A program made the translations under genes and the position numbers. Below the pieces are notes generated by a model. That model searched no databases and had not been told where the DNA came from. It was given only the letters and a program-made list of their open reading frames with translations. From Kutzneria chonburiensis (GTDB lineage: Bacteria > Actinomycetota > Actinomycetes > Mycobacteriales > Pseudonocardiaceae), in contig NZ_CP097263.1 of assembly GCF_028622115.1 (NCBI RefSeq), forward strand, positions 868,001 through 932,000: a stretch of 64,000 bases of DNA, written 5' to 3'. This document shows, piece by piece, positions 60,653 through 64,000 of this stretch. The first letter of the stretch is position 1. The number at the start of each line of letters is the position of its first letter.

Positions 60653-60692
60653 GGCGCGACGGCGCGACGGCGCGACGGCGCGACGGCGCGAC
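60653..60692. repeat. 8-bp tandem repeat (GGCGCGAC) x5
   Basis: Five perfect copies of GGCGCGAC follow each other, 49 bp upstream of the small ORF. Because 8 is not a multiple of 3, changes in copy number would shift any reading frame through it. It is a likely slippage site. Confidence 0.85.
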
Positions 60693-60741
60693 GGCGGGGC
60701 GGTTGGGCGGCGGCTGGCCACGGCGCAGCTGGAGGGACCCG

Positions 60742-61020
60742 ATGGCTGTCGGCGGCGAGCAACGCCGTGAAGGGCGCAGATCCCTTGTCGAGGCGAACTT
60801 CTCTGCCGCGGACATCGAGCTGGCGCTCGAACTGCTGCCCCTGGCCGACATGGCATGGCACGACTGCTACGGCCCGAGCGTGCTGGAAATGCCCACGCCG
60901 GTGCTCGACGACGTGCGGCTCCTCGCGGCGGGTGATCTCGCACGACTGATCCGATTCGGGCGAACGGCTGTCCGGGATGTCCGAATCGCCGCGGACAACG
61001 AGCGCGCGACAGCTCCGTAA
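60742..61020 (+). CDS. Small protein of unknown function
   Basis: A 92-residue protein preceded by GGAGGG at 5 nt spacing. It is acidic and helix-rich in the middle (SLVEANFSAADIELALELLPLADMAWHDCYGPSVLEMPTPVLDDVRLLAAGDLARLIRFGRTAVRDVRIAADNERA). No domain is recognised. It sits between the echA19 relic and element E4, in a region otherwise made of repeats, and may have arrived with that rearrangement. The good ribosome-binding site and codon use suggest a real gene. Confidence 0.6.
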   Translation: MAVGGEQRREGRRSLVEANFSAADIELALELLPLADMAWHDCYGPSVLEMPTPVLDDVRLLAAGDLARLIRFGRTAVRDVRIAADNERATAP

Positions 61021-61022
61021 AT

Positions 61023-61114
61023 CTCCACCAGTCCCGCTCTCGGACTACCACGGGTCGAGTTGATGTTCGCCAGAAAACGTGTTTCGGTGTGACGGAGAGC
61101 GGGACTCGCGGGGG
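61023..61114. repeat. GAGTCCCGC element E4
   Basis: Left end AGTCCCGCTCTCGG (after the stop of the small ORF) and right end with GAGAGCGGGACTCGCGGGGG (1 bp before the echA19 stop) are inverted copies. The right half is nearly the complement of E3's left half. No 55-bp element is nested in it. Confidence 0.75.
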
Positions 61115-61115
61115 T

Positions 61116-61916
61116 TTACCTGCCCTGGAAGTCGGGCTTGCGCTTGGCGGCGAAGGCGGCGGGGCCCTCCTTGGCGTCGGCGCTGAGGAACACGCGCATT
61201 CCGTGCTGGGCCTCGATGGCGAAGGCCTCGTTCTCGGGCATGGCCTCGGTCTCGCGGATGGTGCGCAGGATGGCCTGCACGGCCAACGGTCCGTTGGCGG
61301 CGATCATGTCGGCGAGTTCCAACGCCTTGGTCAAGGCCTGTCCGTCGGGGACAACGTGACCGATCAAGCCGATGCTCAACGCCTCGGCGGCGGTGATGTG
61401 CCGGCCGGTCAGCAAAAGATCGGCGGCGACGGTGTACGGGATCTGGCGGGGCAGCCGGACGGCGGAGCCGCCGAGGGGGAAGAGGCCCCAGCGGGCTTCG
61501 GAGACGCCGAAGCGGGCGCTCTCGCCGGCCACGCGGATATCGGTGGCCTGCAAGATCTCCGTGCCGCCGGCGATGGCCGGCCCCTCGACGGCGGCGATCA
61601 GCGGCTTGGTCAGCCGACGGCCCTTGAGCAGGGGCTCGATGACGGACAGGTCCCAGCCGCCGCCGGAGAAGGAATCGCCGGGATGGCTGGTGGTCATGGC
61701 CTTGAGATCGGCCCCGGCGCAGAACGCGCCGCCGGCGCCGGTGAGCACACAGACCCGGACGCTGTCGTCCGAGTCGACGCGGTCCCAGGCCTCGCGCATG
61801 ATCGCCATCATCGGGCCGGACAGGGCGTTGCGTGCCTCCGGGCGGTTCATCGTCACCACCAGGACCCCGCCTCGTTGGTCTACCAGGCAGTGCTCGGACT
61901 CCTGCGTCGCCGTCAT
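61116..61916 (-). CDS. echA19: Enoyl-CoA hydratase of sterol side-chain degradation (EchA19-like)
   Basis: A 266-residue crotonase. [57 protein letters not shown] carries the first oxyanion-hole loop. [53 protein letters not shown] carries the second loop and the Glu/Glu-type acid-base region. EchA19 of M. tuberculosis hydrates steroid side-chain enoyl-CoAs and lies beside fadD19 as here. GGGAGG lies 4 nt before ATG 61916. Divergent from fadD19 across a KstR-type site. Confidence 0.9.
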   Translation of the reverse strand: MTATQESEHCLVDQRGGVLVVTMNRPEARNALSGPMMAIMREAWDRVDSDDSVRVCVLTGAGGAFCAGADLKAMTTSHPGDSFSGGGWDLSVIEPLLKGRRLTKPLIAAVEGPAIAGGTEILQATDIRVAGESARFGVSEARWGLFPLGGSAVRLPRQIPYTVAADLLLTGRHITAAEALSIGLIGHVVPDGQALTKALELADMIAANGPLAVQAILRTIRETEAMPENEAFAIEAQHGMRVFLSADAKEGPAAFAAKRKPDFQGR

Positions 61917-61943
61917 CAAGCCTCCCAGGGGATTGCCCAAAAC

Positions 61944-61957
61944 AGTAACACGTTCTA
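61944..61957. promoter_or_regulatory. KstR-type site 5 (echA19/fadD19 divergent promoter)
   Basis: AGTAACACGTTCTA matches TNNAACNNGTTNNA at all but the first position. It lies in the 51-bp gap between the divergent echA19 and fadD19 genes and adjoins the fadD19 -10 box. Confidence 0.7.
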
Positions 61958-61961
61958 GTTT
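61956..61961 (+). promoter_or_regulatory. -10 box (TAGTTT) of fadD19, leaderless
   Basis: TAGTTT is followed by 6 nt and GTG 61968; there is no ribosome-binding site. It overlaps KstR-type site 5 by two bases. Confidence 0.5.
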
Positions 61962-61967
61962 GCAGGG

Positions 61968-63614
61968 GTGGCCCTGAACATCGCAGACCTCGTGGAGCAC
62001 GCAGCCGATCTCGTCCCCGAGCGTGCCGCGGTGATCTGCGGCCAACGCCGGGTGACCTACGCCGAACTGGACGAGCGAGCCAACCGGCTGGCCAACCACC
62101 TGGCCGCCGCCGGCGTGCGGCCGGGCGACCACGTCGGCGTCCACTCGCGGAATTCCATTGAGATGGTGGAAAGCATGCTCGCGGCCTACAAGCTGCGGGC
62201 GGTCGCCATCAACGTCAACTACCGGTACACCAGCGCCGAGCTGCGCTACGTGTTCGACAACTCCGACCTCGTCGCGCTGGTGCACGAACGCCGTTACGCA
62301 CCGTTGGTGGCCGAGGTGCTGCCGGACGTGCCGCGCCTGCGCCACGTGATCTACACCGACGACGGCTCGAACGAGAACGTGTCCTATTCCGCCGTCGAGT
62401 ACGAGGCGGCGCTGGCCGGCGCGAGCCCGGCCCGGGATTTCCCCGAACGCAGCCCGGACGACATCTACATCCTCTACACCGGCGGCACGACCGGCTACCC
62501 CAAGGGCGTGCTGTGGCGGCAGGAGGACGTGTGGCGCGTGCTCGGCGGCGGCATCGACTTCATCACCGGCGTGCCGGTCGAGGACGAGTGGCAGCAGGCC
62601 CGGCAGGGCCAGGCCTACGGGCTGGTCCGGCTGTGCGCCCCGCCCATGATCCACGGCGCCGCGCAGTGGGGCGTGTTCGGTGCGCTGTTCACCGGCAGCA
62701 CCGTCGTGCTGCTGCCGCAGTTCGACGCCGACGAAATCTGGCGGGCAGTGCAGCAGCACAAGGTCCAGGTGATGATGATCGTCGGCGACGCCATGGCTCG
62801 GCCGCTGATCGAGTCCTATCGGGACGGTTCGTACGACGCGTCCTCGCTGGCCGCGATCTCCAGCAGTGCGGCGCTGTTCTCCAAGGCCGTCAAGGAGGAG
62901 TACGTCGCCGCCTTCCCCAATGTCGTTATCACGGACGCGATCGGCGCGTCCGAGACCGGCTTCACGGGCATCGGTGTCGTGCAGAGCGGGGCGCCGCAGA
63001 ACGGTGGCCCACGGGTGAAGGCCGACCCGGCCAGCGTCGTACTCGGCGACGACGGCCGACCGGCCCCGCCCGGCGTGATCGGGAAACTGGCCCGTGGCGG
63101 GCACATTCCGCTCGGCTACTACAAGGATGAGGCAAAGACCGCGGCGCTGTTCACCGAGGTGGACGGCAAACGCTATGCCGTGCCAGGGGATTTCGCGCGT
63201 CTCGAGGAGGACGGCACCGTGACCCTGTTGGGGCGCGGCAACATGTGCGTCAACACCGCGGGGGAGAAGGTGTTCCCCGAGGAGGTCGAGGGCGTCCTCA
63301 AGTCGCATCCCGACGTCTTCGACGCGCTGGTGCTCGGCATCCCGGACGAGCGGCTCGGTCAGCGCGTCGCCGCCGTCGTGCAGACGAGGTCGGGGCGGAC
63401 ACTGTCCTTCGACGAGCTCGATGCCCATGCACGCCAACAGATCGCTGGTTACAAGGTGCCGCGTAGCATCTGGCTGGTCGACGAGATCAGCCGGCTCCCC
63501 AGCGGCAAACCCGACTACCGGTGGGCGCGGGAGCTCGTCGCCGAACGCGCGCCATCGGTCGAGGTCCAGACCACCGCCGGGCTGGGAGGCTCTCGTGCGC
63601 ACGGCACTGTGTGA
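61968..63614 (+). CDS. fadD19: Steroid side-chain acyl-CoA synthetase (FadD19-like)
   Basis: A 548-residue AMP-forming acyl-CoA ligase, the same length as M. tuberculosis FadD19. [24 protein letters not shown], the phosphate loop [28 protein letters not shown] (about residues 167-194), [63 protein letters not shown] and the catalytic Lys in [11 protein letters not shown]. FadD19 activates C-24-branched sterol side chains. GTG 61968 is supported by the leaderless promoter. It overlaps the next gene by about 20 bp. Confidence 0.92.
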   Translation: MALNIADLVEHAADLVPERAAVICGQRRVTYAELDERANRLANHLAAAGVRPGDHVGVHSRNSIEMVESMLAAYKLRAVAINVNYRYTSAELRYVFDNSDLVALVHERRYAPLVAEVLPDVPRLRHVIYTDDGSNENVSYSAVEYEAALAGASPARDFPERSPDDIYILYTGGTTGYPKGVLWRQEDVWRVLGGGIDFITGVPVEDEWQQARQGQAYGLVRLCAPPMIHGAAQWGVFGALFTGSTVVLLPQFDADEIWRAVQQHKVQVMMIVGDAMARPLIESYRDGSYDASSLAAISSSAALFSKAVKEEYVAAFPNVVITDAIGASETGFTGIGVVQSGAPQNGGPRVKADPASVVLGDDGRPAPPGVIGKLARGGHIPLGYYKDEAKTAALFTEVDGKRYAVPGDFARLEEDGTVTLLGRGNMCVNTAGEKVFPEEVEGVLKSHPDVFDALVLGIPDERLGQRVAAVVQTRSGRTLSFDELDAHARQQIAGYKVPRSIWLVDEISRLPSGKPDYRWARELVAERAPSVEVQTTAGLGGSRAHGTV

Positions 63615-64000
63615 CCGGTTCGGCATCGAACACCCGATCTTCGGCTTCACGCCGTCCGAGCACGTCGCCGCGGCGATCAGCCGCGCCGGCGGGCTGGGTG
63701 TGCTGGGCTGCGTCCGCTTCAACGACCCGGCCGAGCTGGACGCCGCGCTGACCTGGATGGACGAGAACACCGACGGCCGGCCGTACGGTGTCGACGTGGT
63801 GATGCCGGCGAAGATCCCCACCGAGGGCACCGCGGTCGATCTCGACGCCCTGATTCCGCCCGGGCACAGGGATTTCGTCGATCGGACCTTGATCGAGCTC
63901 GGCGTGCCGCCGCTGGATTCCCACGGCGCCGGCGTGTTGGGCTGGCTGCACTCCGTTGCACGGTCCCATGTGGACGTTGCCCTGCAACATCCGATCCGCC
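63595..64000 (+). CDS. Flavin-dependent oxidoreductase (NMO family), 5' part
   Basis: The window ends within this gene; 135 residues are visible. [74 protein letters not shown] is the typical N-terminus of nitronate monooxygenase-like FMN proteins, with the extended insertion of a steroid-locus subgroup. GTG 63595 has GGGAGG 5 nt upstream and overlaps fadD19. It shares the fold of IpdC at 31489-32577 but is not a close copy. It is likely cotranscribed with fadD19 under KstR-type control. Confidence 0.8.
   Translation, partial: MRTALCDRFGIEHPIFGFTPSEHVAAAISRAGGLGVLGCVRFNDPAELDAALTWMDENTDGRPYGVDVVMPAKIPTEGTAVDLDALIPPGHRDFVDRTLIELGVPPLDSHGAGVLGWLHSVARSHVDVALQHPIR

Noticed and set aside
60653-60692. 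CRISPR-like array
   Set aside because: Units of 8 bp with no spacers; simple tandem repeat.

Overview
The window is very GC-rich and coding-dense, with many 4-bp ATGA/GTGA overlaps and actinobacterial hallmarks: F420-type oxidoreductases, a conservon-like sensor locus, an AfsR-like regulator, a sortase-E-type LAFTG surface protein and a KstR-type sterol regulon. It looks like chromosome of a filamentous actinomycete, probably Pseudonocardiales; the genus cannot be fixed from the sequence. No rRNA, tRNA, CRISPR, phage or complete IS was seen.

Layout. 1-2 kb: end of a conservon-like operon (sensor kinase tail, roadblock protein, DUF742 protein; the usual GTPase is absent). 2-3.7 kb: siderophore-interacting flavoprotein with an iron box, divergent from a phosphoribosyltransferase/macrodomain pair. 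3.8-8.2 kb: proline catabolism (PucR-type regulator, pruA, pruB). 8.2-10.5 kb: SDR and GT39-like membrane glycosyltransferase. 10.5-13.7 kb: kynurenine operon (kynA-kynU-kynB) with a divergent Lrp/AsnC regulator. 13.7-17.8 kb: secreted protein and AfsR-like regulator. 17.9-21.6 kb: metH behind a probable SAH riboswitch. 21.8-25.2 kb: GntR/F420-LLM/MpaB-like module and two tandem small paralogues, each behind an identical 10-codon leader ORF. 25.3-31.5 kb: clpP, SRPBCC protein, Rpf-like protein, DoxX-like protein, a disrupted udgX, a frameshifted aldo/keto reductase, tandem secreted trypsin-like proteases and a PNPOx-fold protein.

Sterol catabolism. 31.5-36.5 kb carries ipdC-ipdB-ipdA-echA20 divergent from two SDR genes, the arrangement I recall for the KstR2 regulon of M. 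tuberculosis (rings C/D). 48-64 kb holds fadA5, cyp125, ltp3, ltp4, a DUF35 partner, two F420-type LLM oxidoreductases, an NTF2-fold protein, two acyl-CoA synthetases (one FadD19-like), echA19 and a truncated flavin oxidoreductase. Five sites matching the KstR consensus TNNAACNNGTTNNA lie at their promoters. FadD19 with Ltp3/Ltp4 suggests C-24-branched (plant) sterol side-chain use. Between the two sterol blocks are a LAFTG surface protein, a multicopper oxidase with a two-component system, an ABC importer with a GntR/UTRA regulator, and two methyltransferases; an ECF sigma factor gene and its partner lie inside the second block.

Cross-cutting signals. Two families of palindromic intergenic repeats sit against stop codons: a 55-bp element (five copies, always 22-bp arm, 11-nt loop, 22-bp arm) and a longer element ending in GCGAGTCCCGC. 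The first is nested inside the second at two loci. Many genes appear leaderless, with TANNNT 6-7 nt before the start codon. Three genes carry lesions: udgX (77-bp palindromic insertion), an aldo/keto reductase (1-nt loss) and a kinase tail (1-nt loss).
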